Assembly: GCA_036362985.1 (NCBI GenBank)
Contig: JAYGXS010000004.1
Span: 63,366,706-63,430,705 of the forward strand
Source: Ligula intestinalis
Lineage: Eukaryota; Platyhelminthes; Cestoda; Diphyllobothriidea; Diphyllobothriidae
Direction: 5' to 3'
DNA length: 64,000 bases
Shown here: positions 55,201-59,159 of the stretch, piece after piece
How positions within the stretch are numbered: the first letter of the stretch is position 1
Layout of the letters: the number at the start of each line of letters is the position of its first letter
Made by a program: the position numbers and the translations under genes
The notes under the pieces: model-generated
What the model was told of the DNA's origin: nothing
What the model saw: only the letters and a program-made list of their open reading frames with translations
Databases searched by the model: none

Positions 55201-57070
55201 AACTGAGCGTATCGCTGCAGGTCTCGGTGTGGGTATTGTTCATCATCCGACAGCTACCATGCGTTCACATGCAAATAAAAGACCCACTGGATGTACGTGA
55301 GCAGTCTGGCGTCGTTTATTAGGTACCACGTCGCGACTGTTCTTGCCATTATACAGGGCAGACCGGGCAACGACTCAGCTCGCGAATGACAGCACAAACG
55401 GGCAGTGTGGAGAGGCGACCCACTGTTCCAGATTGCTACCCACACTCTGGAAGGCCACGAAATCGACTTCTCAGGCACACGGATAATGGCACGCGCCACT
55501 AATGACACGGCGCGAGAACTACTGGAGGCCTGGGTATCAGGCTCCAACTCCATCAACAGGCATGTGGATGTACCGCCCTGTTAGTTTGTCATCCGTGCTC
55601 GCGACCGGAAACCACGGCCCAGTTCCTGTCAAAGCACGCAGGCTGCCACATCAAGGTCACACGCCATAACTCCAGAGACGCACGCAGGAGGATACACAAA
55701 GATTGCGTGAGCATGGACCAATTATAAGTGTCACCCCCTCTCACCTCCGTTTCCGCGTAAACAACATTTTTTGCTTTCTCATTTTCTCTGATGATGGTTG
55801 CTCGTGTGGAGCCGAAAGCTCAGAAGAATAAAATTGCCATTCCAGAGATCGCCTCTTCTTTTTTACAACAAGAACCTGGGGCACGCATATTTAATTTCAT
55901 TCGTGTTTTATTACAGTTATTGACGCAATTTGAAGGGCAAAGAGTATTAACAAGCTAACAAGTAAGAACCAGACCGGCCTTAAGCATCTGGTTAATTACA
56001 GAGCACGCAAACTACATTCAGCCTGAACCCAGACAACCTCATTTCAACTGACTTACGTCACGTTAGTTAGTAGTTTCTGTGTAGATAAAAACCCAAAAAT
56101 GAGATTATGCCTGGGAAAAAGCTGAGGAAAAAATCCATACAGACACATCAGGACTGAAAAAGAAAGCAAACACGACCGGAAAGCAACCCGCAAGGCAAAC
56201 TCACCACGAAGTGGTAAGAGGTCTGGGAAGTAGACGTAACGATTGTCAGCCATCGCATTCCAGCGCCAGTAGGCATCCAGATTTTCTCGCGTCGGTGGTG
56301 CAACATAGAATATTTTTTCGCCCTTGGAAAAGGAATTATCCGTAACAGTCAGCCCAAGGCAAATAAAGCAGGCACTTACCCACAGAATATGATACCAAAC
56401 AGAGGATCCACCAAAGTCTATGTGGAAATCCGTGTAAGAGTCGCCCATACTCATAAGACAGTACTTTTGCACATTTGGACGTAAACCGGAGACACAGTCG
56501 GTGTCACAGGAGCCGTCTCGCTGCGGGCTACTGCTGCCGCCATCATCATCCTCCGGCCAGCAATTGTCCACCAGACTCAACTCCTTCACAACATGTGGCG
56601 GGGAAACCAAACTGGCGAGTCTAAACTTCGGAAAAAAGAGAAGTAAGAGAACGGTCTAGGTGGCAGCCCACTTTGTATGCGAGTACTCAAAGCTGAGCAC
56701 GTTAAGGATCCGCTCACGAGGGCGCGCCAGAAAAAGGTCCACAAACTGGCCCAGCGGCATTTGCATGTCGGATTGCAGGGCAACATCGATGACATCGATG
56801 GGAATGTTTCGATCTGCATGTGTGGAAAAAAAGATGAGGCGTGTTTTATAAAAAGAGACAAAGCCAACACATAAGCCTCTCTGTGTCTGTCTCAAGCAAT
56901 GAAACATACCTGAAAAGTGTACAACATCGCGAAGGGAAAATGAGGACGGAGGCACCTTCATACGCAGGCCCTCTTTGTCGGCCACCAGGGTTGGTTTGGT
57001 AAAGCCGGTAACAGTGAAGTTGTAGCCATTCACATCCTCTCCGCGCATATAGTTCACAAAGGATTTCGGG
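34201..57070 (-). CDS. kdm7: KDM7/PHF2/PHF8-family JmjC histone lysine demethylase, partial
   Basis: Supported exons in transcript order: 56910-57070, 56672-56813, 56380-56620, 56205-56322, 50645-50822, [gap], 38992-39149, 36326-36471, 36081-36236, [gap], 34201-34252 (tentative). KDM7 enzymes are nuclear Fe(II)/2-oxoglutarate dioxygenases that demethylate histone lysines (H3K9me2, H3K27me2, H4K20me1 in vertebrates). The core is complete: IPIDVIDVALQSDMQMPLGQ, VQKYCLMSMGDSYTDFHIDF, GEKIFYVAPPT and LLPAGWIHAVYTPCDSLVFG. The Fe ligands are H and D of FHIDF plus H of GWIHAV. The K of GEKIFY is in the usual 2OG-binding position. The C-terminal exons carry a DQYIY...DD acidic/tyrosine block and an ATKKQRAGK-like end. 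The PHD finger, the exon(s) just after the JmjC core and the last exon are not found. Family identity is from memory of PHF8/KDM7 sequence. Confidence 0.88.
34475..34484. other. Assembly gap (10 N)
   Basis: Ten consecutive N. The true length is unknown. It falls inside the KDM7 C-terminal region, where an exon is missing. Confidence 0.99.
34722..34850 (-). mobile_element. SINE-A fragment, tRNA-like
   Basis: Minus strand: CTGGCAGTAGGTTAGAAGG..., B box GCGGGTTCGATTCTCGGAC, then TGGCTGGATGATGATGGCTA and GAAGTGGTCATTTCGATG. The tail is the GACTGGCTGATGACGGCTAA...CAGTCTCCC type of SINE-A. Confidence 0.6.
35500..35802 (+). repeat. LTR-like repeat, family L
   Basis: CCCACGACGGGTCAGCACAC, TGATTGGTCCACATCC, GACTTGCTCGAACTTGC, CTTCGGGTACAGC..., ending GACGCGGGTCGTAACA. 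Collinear with 57310-57632. A CCAAT-like ATTGG and an absence of coding sequence suit an LTR. Confidence 0.5.
36081..36236 (-). CDS. kdm7: KDM7 C-terminal region exon, poly-Arg and acidic block
   Basis: Acceptor TCTCCTGATAG, chosen because only it restores the phase; donor GTGCGT (weak). Encodes IYTLSGSDGEGTANSAGT, a run of seven Arg, then NSRAGGATFKKSLFDADDPD and PTWRPS. The acidic ADDPDPTW block resembles the DDDP.W.P motifs of PHF8/KDM7 tails. The frame stays open for a further 130 bases, so the 3' border is uncertain. Confidence 0.65.
36326..36471 (-). CDS. kdm7: KDM7 C-terminal region exon, basic
   Basis: Acceptor TTATTATTAG, donor GTAAGC. Encodes PNKRTKPPGSHRKSKAGGVS, then PGSQIISETDDVLEAVPELK and NSRLVGDQ. 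A lysine/arginine-rich start resembles the nuclear-localisation-like stretches in the PHF8 tail. Phase 2 in, phase 1 out. Joined to the next exon it reads DQYIYTLSGSDGE, as in the DxDYxYPSL block of the family. Confidence 0.7.
36930..37050 (+). mobile_element. SINE-A 3' fragment
   Basis: GACTGGCTGATGGCGGTAAA, then CAAGTCTCCCTTGTCTTCGT and CGGCAATGTTTTAATGACTA. This is the tail region of SINE-A; the tRNA-like head is missing. Confidence 0.55.
37422..38336. mobile_element. Palindromic Tc1/mariner-type element with TA duplication
   Basis: Starts CAGTACGAC and ends with its reverse complement (...CCGTACTG). TA lies at 37420-37421 and 38337-38338. The arms (about 37422-37790 and 37990-38336) are inverted copies over nearly their whole length, e.g. 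CACGCAACATGCTGACATTT against AATATCGGCATGTTGCACGA, and AGCAAATTACGCATTC against GAGTAATTTGCTAC. The centre, about 200 bases, is AT-rich. No transposase. CAGT ends and TA duplications are Tc1/mariner hallmarks. Confidence 0.82.
38992..39149 (-). CDS. kdm7: KDM7 C-terminal region exon (probable)
   Basis: Acceptor CTTACCTCCAG, donor GTAGGT. Encodes YACPTLICKLEEVLRAFANR, then VSSDAESPQQTGCRHGADDD and SPYCSFASTSSPV. It is weakly similar to the LDILELHTREVLKRLE helix after the JmjC domain. The main support is an open 158-nt frame with good splice sites whose end phase (2) matches the exon at 36471. Confidence 0.6.
39240..39660 (+). repeat. Dispersed repeat E, copy 1
   Basis: TTTAGAGGTCCTATTTGCCT, CAACAGGAGTTTATGTTGAT, GAATTAAATGTTTAACCACC and GGCGGTCCTACAA recur in the same order at 47390-47755. 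No coding content; class unknown. Confidence 0.6.
40105..40265 (+). repeat. Dispersed repeat D
   Basis: GATGGTGACTTGCGTTGCAT, CCCTCACCTTTGCCCGGTGC, CAACGGTGACTTGCGCGTGA. Shares order with 7560-7720 and 50985-51130. Confidence 0.45.
40370..40560 (-). mobile_element. SINE-B copy
   Basis: Read on the minus strand: CCAAACCTCCCTATGGTGGA, TCTATCTCCCCTCCTCTTCA, GATCCATCAAGGGCTACTAG and CCAGCCAGCC. Collinear with 7196-7366 and 53700-53875. Confidence 0.7.
40858..41275 (+). pseudogene. 3' end of 18S rRNA (plus start of ITS1), pseudogene
   Basis: About 400 bases are collinear with the eukaryotic SSU rRNA 3' domain: CAACAGGTCTGCGATGCCCT, CGCACGCGCGCTACAATGAT, GACAGGGATCAGGGGCTTGG, GAACGAGGAATTCCTAGTAA, ACACCGCCCGTCGGTACTAC, TCATTTAGAGGAAGTAAAAG and AACAAGGTTTCCGTAGGCGA. 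It ends near GAATTATCATAACACGTTCC (functional: GGATCATTA). Universally invariant positions are mutated, e.g. GTAAACACCGCCC for GTACACACCGCCC and GTCATAACAAGG for GTCGTAACAAGG, and helices carry further changes. It is single, lacks the rest of the rDNA unit and sits antisense in the KDM7 gene. Not a working rRNA gene. Confidence 0.92.
41680..41800. mobile_element. Fragment of the palindromic mariner-type element
   Basis: AATATATTTTACAGAAAAAA, TGCATCAAAATATTTGTTCT and AAATTACATCTTCCTTAG resemble 1825-1910 and the arms of 37422-38336. Very decayed. Confidence 0.4.
42480..42620 (+). mobile_element. SINE-A copy, divergent tRNA-like head
   Basis: GAGTGCTAGACCCCATGACC, B-box-like GGTCGCGGGCTCGATTCTC, then TGACTATAGCTGGCTGATGA and CGGCTAAAAA. 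Same order as in the better copies. Confidence 0.55.
42760..43090 (+). mobile_element. SINE-A copy with an inverted tail attached
   Basis: 42890-43060 is a plus-strand copy (CTCGACCTAACCAGACAGG, A box GTGGCCAAATGGTTAGGGCG, B box GCGAGTTCGAGGCTCG, CTGGCTGACGACGGCTAAAA). The preceding 42765-42885 is the reverse complement of the SINE tail (GGTAGTGTAGGCAGATGGTA, TTACCGGCAAAGATAAGGGA). The two face away from a common point. Confidence 0.65.
44205..44570 (+). mobile_element. SINE-A copy, full-length composite
   Basis: GGCAGAGCGGGACGGAAGAG, TTCCGCTAGCAGTCGGATGA, CCTCGTGGCTCGATGGTTGG, GTCGCAAGTTCGAGGCTCGG and CGACGACGGCTAATAAGCC. The opening block recurs at the end: GGCAGAGAGGGACAGATGAT, TTCCGTTGTGGGTCGGGTGG, ACGTTCATG. 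The same composite layout occurs at 60097-60453. Confidence 0.7.
45350..45662 (+). mobile_element. RTE-type LINE 3' fragment
   Basis: From GTGCTGCCGAATGGACATAG through YGCECWAMRVED-like codons to CGCTACGACAAAATTACAAG. It stops abruptly and is followed by a second, more upstream RTE segment, so it is a separate truncated copy. In-frame stops are present. Confidence 0.75.
45663..46980 (+). mobile_element. RTE-type LINE 3' part, split by an LTR-like insertion
   Basis: 45666-45860 encodes VGLSINARKTKLFSCYVPAQ, then FKYFGARLLPNGQSKDDIVS and RIDAAR. The frame resumes at 46418 with YGCECWAMRVEDEWKLVVFD, then RRLGWFGQVLRPQPQELSAT, to a 3' end GCCGCAACAGGTACAAGTAC. Between them, 45886-46417 is foreign. 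Confidence 0.8.
45886..46417 (+). mobile_element. Probable solo LTR inserted in RTE element
   Basis: A 532-bp block interrupts the RTE exactly between CAGCCTACGGAA and CTATAGACCCGACG, which are contiguous in other copies. It begins TGTAGTGGCC, ends CTTAGCA (TG...CA) and has CAATAAACTCTTCC near its 3' part. A clean 4-5 bp target duplication is not evident, so LTR identity is probable only. Confidence 0.5.
47390..47755 (+). repeat. Dispersed repeat E, copy 2, interrupted by an RTE 3' stub
   Basis: Collinear with 39240-39660 (TTTTAGAGGTCCTATTTGGA, CAACAGGACGTTATGTTCAT, GAATTAAATGTTTCACCACC, GGTGGCCCTACAA). At about 47481-47542 a short RTE 3' end (CATCGAGGCCGGTCAGATCA ... ACAAGTACGAGTACAAGTAA) replaces part of it. 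Confidence 0.6.
48390..49015 (+). mobile_element. Jockey-like LINE 3' end, best copy
   Basis: Encodes AAVASSLSLGSTC-type then, in a second frame, LSDLPVDGSAIKTEYQRLHQ, VTRCTLAQLRRGYCMLLRQY, QHRFDPSVPDCCPDCGVSPH and DCLHLFACSSRPGTQLTPED. The C-x2-C...H-x4-H-x4-C cluster (CPDC, PHDCLHLFAC) is the usual C-terminus of these LINEs. The stop is at 48990, followed by CAACAAGGGCTATTAACCAA. One frameshift near 48570; RT and endonuclease are absent. Confidence 0.8.
49370..49811 (-). mobile_element. Penelope-like element 3' end
   Basis: Minus strand encodes ATANRRQAREFLEAWHSSPA, then SINRQVDLDSHYAGFRAW, the closing segment of the Penelope GIY-YIG endonuclease (compare ARELLEAW...SINRHVDVPP at 55500-55580). 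A non-coding terminus with CGAACAAGTGATACCTGTTC and GAAAATTCACGAGTACAACT follows. Confidence 0.75.
49599..49615. repeat. Poly-G run
   Basis: Uninterrupted run of about 17 G inside the Penelope-like remnant. Confidence 0.9.
49838..50035 (+). repeat. Inverted second copy of the Penelope terminus
   Basis: GGATTCACATCACTGTAACC, CTTGTAACCTCTGCCCCTAA, GAACAAGTGATACCGGTTCG and GAGTACAACTCGATTTTCGG. This is the plus-strand counterpart of 49370-49555, roughly 85-90% alike by eye. The two copies face each other around the coding remnant. Confidence 0.7.
50645..50822 (-). CDS. kdm7: KDM7 exon: JmjC core C-terminal part, third iron ligand
   Basis: Acceptor CTGTCTCCCACAG, donor GTAAGC. Encodes TDESVPGGRPMPQVARLHMR, then AGETILLPAGWIHAVYTPCD and SLVFGGNFLTQLAIPLQLR. 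It matches [40 protein letters not shown]. His of GWIHAV is the third Fe ligand. It takes two bases from the previous exon and leaves two. Confidence 0.95.
50985..51160 (+). repeat. Dispersed repeat D
   Basis: GGGTGGTGATTTGCGCGTTA, CCTGAGTCCGGTGCTAAGAA, GACCACAGGTGGGATCGG. Same order as at 7560-7720. Confidence 0.5.
51515..52410 (+). repeat. Pair of diverged direct repeats
   Basis: 51515-51790 and 52150-52410 share order and wording: GTGACGCTGATTTG.../GTGGATGCTGATTTGGG, TTTATGCCATT.CGAGTAA, GAGCACATCA, CAAGCTGTGTC.G.TTT-like, CTAATTCTAGTAGCCATA/CTAATACTAGTTGCCATA, ATCAGTAACGAGTA/ATAGCGGTACATT. A spacer of about 360 bases lies between. Confidence 0.5.
52788..52836. repeat. (GAA)n microsatellite
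   Basis: About fifteen AAG/GAA units with one TAA interruption. Confidence 0.95.
53625..53875 (+). mobile_element. SINE-B copy
   Basis: CAGCAGACGCGTCTTCGACC, CACGGCGGCCAAGGTCTGCT, CCAAACCTCCCTACGGTGGA, CCCTCCCGACCACGCTGTTC, TCCTGATACAACGAGGGCTA and CTAGTCAGCCAACCAACAAA. This is the uninverted form used to interpret the copy at 7105-7366. Confidence 0.75.
55085..55860 (+). mobile_element. Penelope-like element: GIY-YIG endonuclease remnant and 3' terminus
   Basis: Reads in broken frames: LAAGLGVGIVHHPTAT-type linker, SGVVY directly followed by a stop, HYTGQTGQRLSSRMT (GIY-YIG core), LFQIATHTLEGHEIDFSGTR, IMARATNDTARELLEAWVSG and SNSINRHVDVPPC. Then comes the non-coding terminus with CTGATGATGGTTGCTCGTGT and GGAGCCGAAAGCTCAGAAGA. 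This is the standard order at the 3' end of EN-containing Penelope elements. RT is missing, and stop plus frameshifts make it inactive. Confidence 0.85.
56205..56322 (-). CDS. kdm7: KDM7 exon: JmjC core, 2OG-binding lysine
   Basis: Acceptor TTTCCAAG, donor GTGAGT. Begins GEKIFYVAPPTRENLDAYWR (KDM7 GEKIFYLIRPTNANL) and continues NAMADNRYVYFPDLLPLR. The Lys of GEK is the expected 2OG contact. The human ..FFGDKVDKCYK.. segment is diverged here. A 5.4-kb intron follows. Confidence 0.94.
56380..56620 (-). CDS. kdm7: KDM7 exon: JmjC core with HxD iron ligands
   Basis: Acceptor GTTTAG, donor GTAAGT. Encodes LASLVSPPHVVKELSLVDNC and WPEDD, a Gly/Ser/Asp-rich loop of about 20 residues, then RPNVQKYCLMSMGDSYTDFH and IDFGGSSVWYHILW. 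FHIDF supplies His and Asp for Fe(II). The TDFHIDFGG.SVWYHVLW block is the family signature. The acidic loop replaces the short ..SVF.. linker of vertebrates. Confidence 0.95.
56672..56813 (-). CDS. kdm7: KDM7 exon: JmjC N-terminal segment
   Basis: Acceptor ATCTGCATGCAG-type (AG at 56815-56814), donor GTGGGC. Encodes RNIPIDVIDVALQSDMQMPL, then GQFVDLFLARPRERILNVLS and FEYSHTK, matching KVIDVIDVARQADSKMTLHNYV...VLNVISLEFSDTK of KDM7. Intron phases are 1 and 2 and match both neighbours. Confidence 0.93.
56910..57070 (-). CDS. kdm7: KDM7 exon: region preceding JmjC
   Basis: Acceptor ATTACCAG (57071-57072 complement), donor GTATGT. Encodes PKSFVNYMRGEDVNGYNFTV, then LVADKEGLRMKVPPSSFSLR and DVVHFS. 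It aligns with the PHF8/KDM7 segment TFIKELRSR...LDDLGLRLPSPTFSVMDVERYVG that links the PHD finger to the JmjC domain. It receives two bases of its first codon from an upstream exon and leaves one base. Confidence 0.88.
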
Positions 57071-57289
57071 CTGGTAATTGTGGGAAAGTATGAAAAAGCC
57101 TAAGCATCGACAAAAAAATACCTCAATCTTTGTAAAATGCGTTCAAAACCCTAAACGTAAAAGTGTGCAATCGCACTACACAGCTTTCAAGTAGTCACTG
57201 GCGAGTAAAGGAAACGTGCGCCCAGAACCTACTGTACATGTACGTACAGCCGAACCTTACTCTGATCTGAACCCCGTGTTAAGCCAGGG

Positions 57290-57632
57290 CATCTCGTTGG
57301 GGATGCATCCATCCCCACGATGCGTCACAACACAGAAAGGCGTCACAGCGCAGTTGACACACCGCGGCAATGAGAGCGCGCACCATGGCTATCGATTTTT
57401 CGTCATAGCTGATTGGTCCATTGTCGCCAACGCTCCCTCATTAAGCTGTCTGAGTATTTACTTGGCAGCCTCTTGTAAGAGAGACTTGCTCCGACTTGTT
57501 TCATGTTAATACACTTCCCTTGTGGCCGAGTAACTTCTCTTGTTCTCACATACTGCGCCTTGGGGACAACAGCCGGGCTAACTCAGGGTTGGTGCTAAGT
57601 ACAAGTACCAGGCGCGGATCATAACACATCTA
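57290..57632 (+). repeat. LTR-like repeat, family L
   Basis: CCCCACGATGCGTCACAACA, GCTGATTGGTCCATTGTCGC, AGACTTGCTCCGACTTGTTT, ending CAGGCGCGGATCATAACA. Collinear with 35500-35802. Confidence 0.5.
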
Positions 57633-58204
57633 CCACGCAGCCACCACGTACTATATAGAGGTAACCAAAGAATAACACTAACCCTCTACCAGAAGCTCAG
57701 TTTAACGAAATTGTGTACAAATATTCATGTTAGTAATTACCTATGCACAATATTTACGAGTAACTTGGCCATAGTGCCTCATAGCTCCCACTAAAGGGCC
57801 AATCACGCGAATGGACTGCTGTGTAGATTTCCTCTGCATGATTCTGAATTTACAAGGGGTATCCAATCACAAAAATAACTGCAGATGCTAATGTTTAAAG
57901 GATAGGACTTTATCGGAGGATGAAGTGGTTTGGAAGAAGGAACTAAAGCAGGCAATATAGTAACCGGGTTTATAAATAAGAGTAAGCAAGCCTGGTTGGT
58001 GGGATGTTACGGTTGTGATCATGACTGACCTCGAGGATGTCCCGGATGGTACTATTCTACGCGCGACTTTTCGCACCAGCAGACCTGGACTGTTCAATCC
58101 ATTTCCCTCGACAACGCCGGAGGCCGAATATCGAAGGTTTAGGAACCACTTCAATTTCCTCATGAACTGAGTCGAGCGAAGTTTTGAAGGCGGTTTGCCC
58201 GTAA

Positions 58205-58420
58205 GCCTAGCTGCTGGCTACCCGGCGTGTCCACAAGTGGCGGATAGTGGAACGACATTCAGTGAAGGTTAGCTGTGAAATAAGCATACTCTCGGGTCTG
58301 ACGAATAAGCAGTCGCGGACGCAGCAGCGGCAGTGCTACCAGGTCGCAGCGGGCTAAGGCCTGGCAAGCCAAAAGCCTATAAAGTGTCGCAAAGCGTGAC
58401 GACGGCGCTGCGACATGGCG
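58205..58420 (+). repeat. Repeat F, inverted partner of 62230-62375
   Basis: TAGCTGCTGGCTACCCGGCG, CCACAAGTGGCGGATAGTGG, GTGAAATAAGCATACTCTCG, GCCTATAAAGTGTCGCAAAG. The reverse complement of 62230-62375 follows the same order. It has no coding content I can support; it may be an LTR (TATAAAG, AATAAG present). Confidence 0.55.
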
Positions 58421-58599
58421 AGCGTGAACCGCCATTAAATAAGTGTGCCTGCCATCGCTGCCTTGTGGTAAGGTTATTGAATCAAAGTGCTAGAGGAGAC
58501 AACCTCGAACAAATAATTCGTGCGGCTGTTGGAGACCCGCTCGTACTCAATTGCCAAAGTCACCTCAATTAATTTTATGTCCTATAACTGCAATACGAT

Positions 58600-59118
58600 C
58601 CATGCTACGGCCTCCGCGGGAACCGACGCGCTCCACAACCCTTGTCCACTGTTGGGCTATACGCGTGGAGGATGAACAGAAACTGGAAGTCTTCGACCAC
58701 TGCTATCAGAGGAGCATCCTTCAAGTGAAGTACACCGACTTCGTCTCAAATGAGACAGTCCGAACTCGCTGTGACAAAATCACATGGATATCCCAGGCCA
58801 TTCAGGAGAGACGGCTGAGATGGTTTGGACACGTTCTGCGTCGCCAACCTCAAGAGCTCAGTGCTAGTGCCCTCGACGTTGCCTAATTGGAAACGTCGAA
58901 GAGGGGGTCAACTCAAAACCTGGCTCGACTCGGTTCGTCAAGACATTAAAGTGGTTCTCGGACCTTAGGTATTTGGTCTCCGGCGCTGGCGAAGAGAATG
59001 GGTTGAACTATCCAAGTCTGCGGCCATGGATCGCCGCGCTTGAAGAAGCATCATTCGGGACAACTGAGGCCGGCTAGATCAGTTATGATCGCAGTCGTAA
59101 CAAGTACAAGTACAAGAA
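58600..59118 (+). mobile_element. RTE-type LINE 3' fragment
   Basis: Encodes WAIRVEDEQKLEVFDHCYQR, then TDFVSNETVRTRCDKITWIS and RRLRWFGHVLRRQPQELSAS. It ends GATCGCAGTCGTAACAAGTA + CAAGTACAAG, the short repeated tail typical of this family. Stops interrupt it after 58886. Confidence 0.85.
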
Positions 59119-59159
59119 GTTTTAAGCTGACGCCGTCTTTGAGGTCCCTAATCGGGTAA

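Larger units (their letters stand above)
50823..56204 (-). other. KDM7 intron within the JmjC domain
   Basis: A 5.4-kb intron that splits the catalytic core. Holds repeat D, the direct-repeat pair, a (GAA)n run, SINE-B and the Penelope remnant. 54180-55080 and 52420-52780 show nothing I can name. Phase 1 on both sides. Confidence 0.7.

Noticed and set aside
57888..58163. 91-codon minus-strand open frame as a possible KDM7 N-terminal exon
   Set aside because: No PHD pattern of Cys/His, no good splice borders and adjacency to repeat F; probably retroelement-derived.
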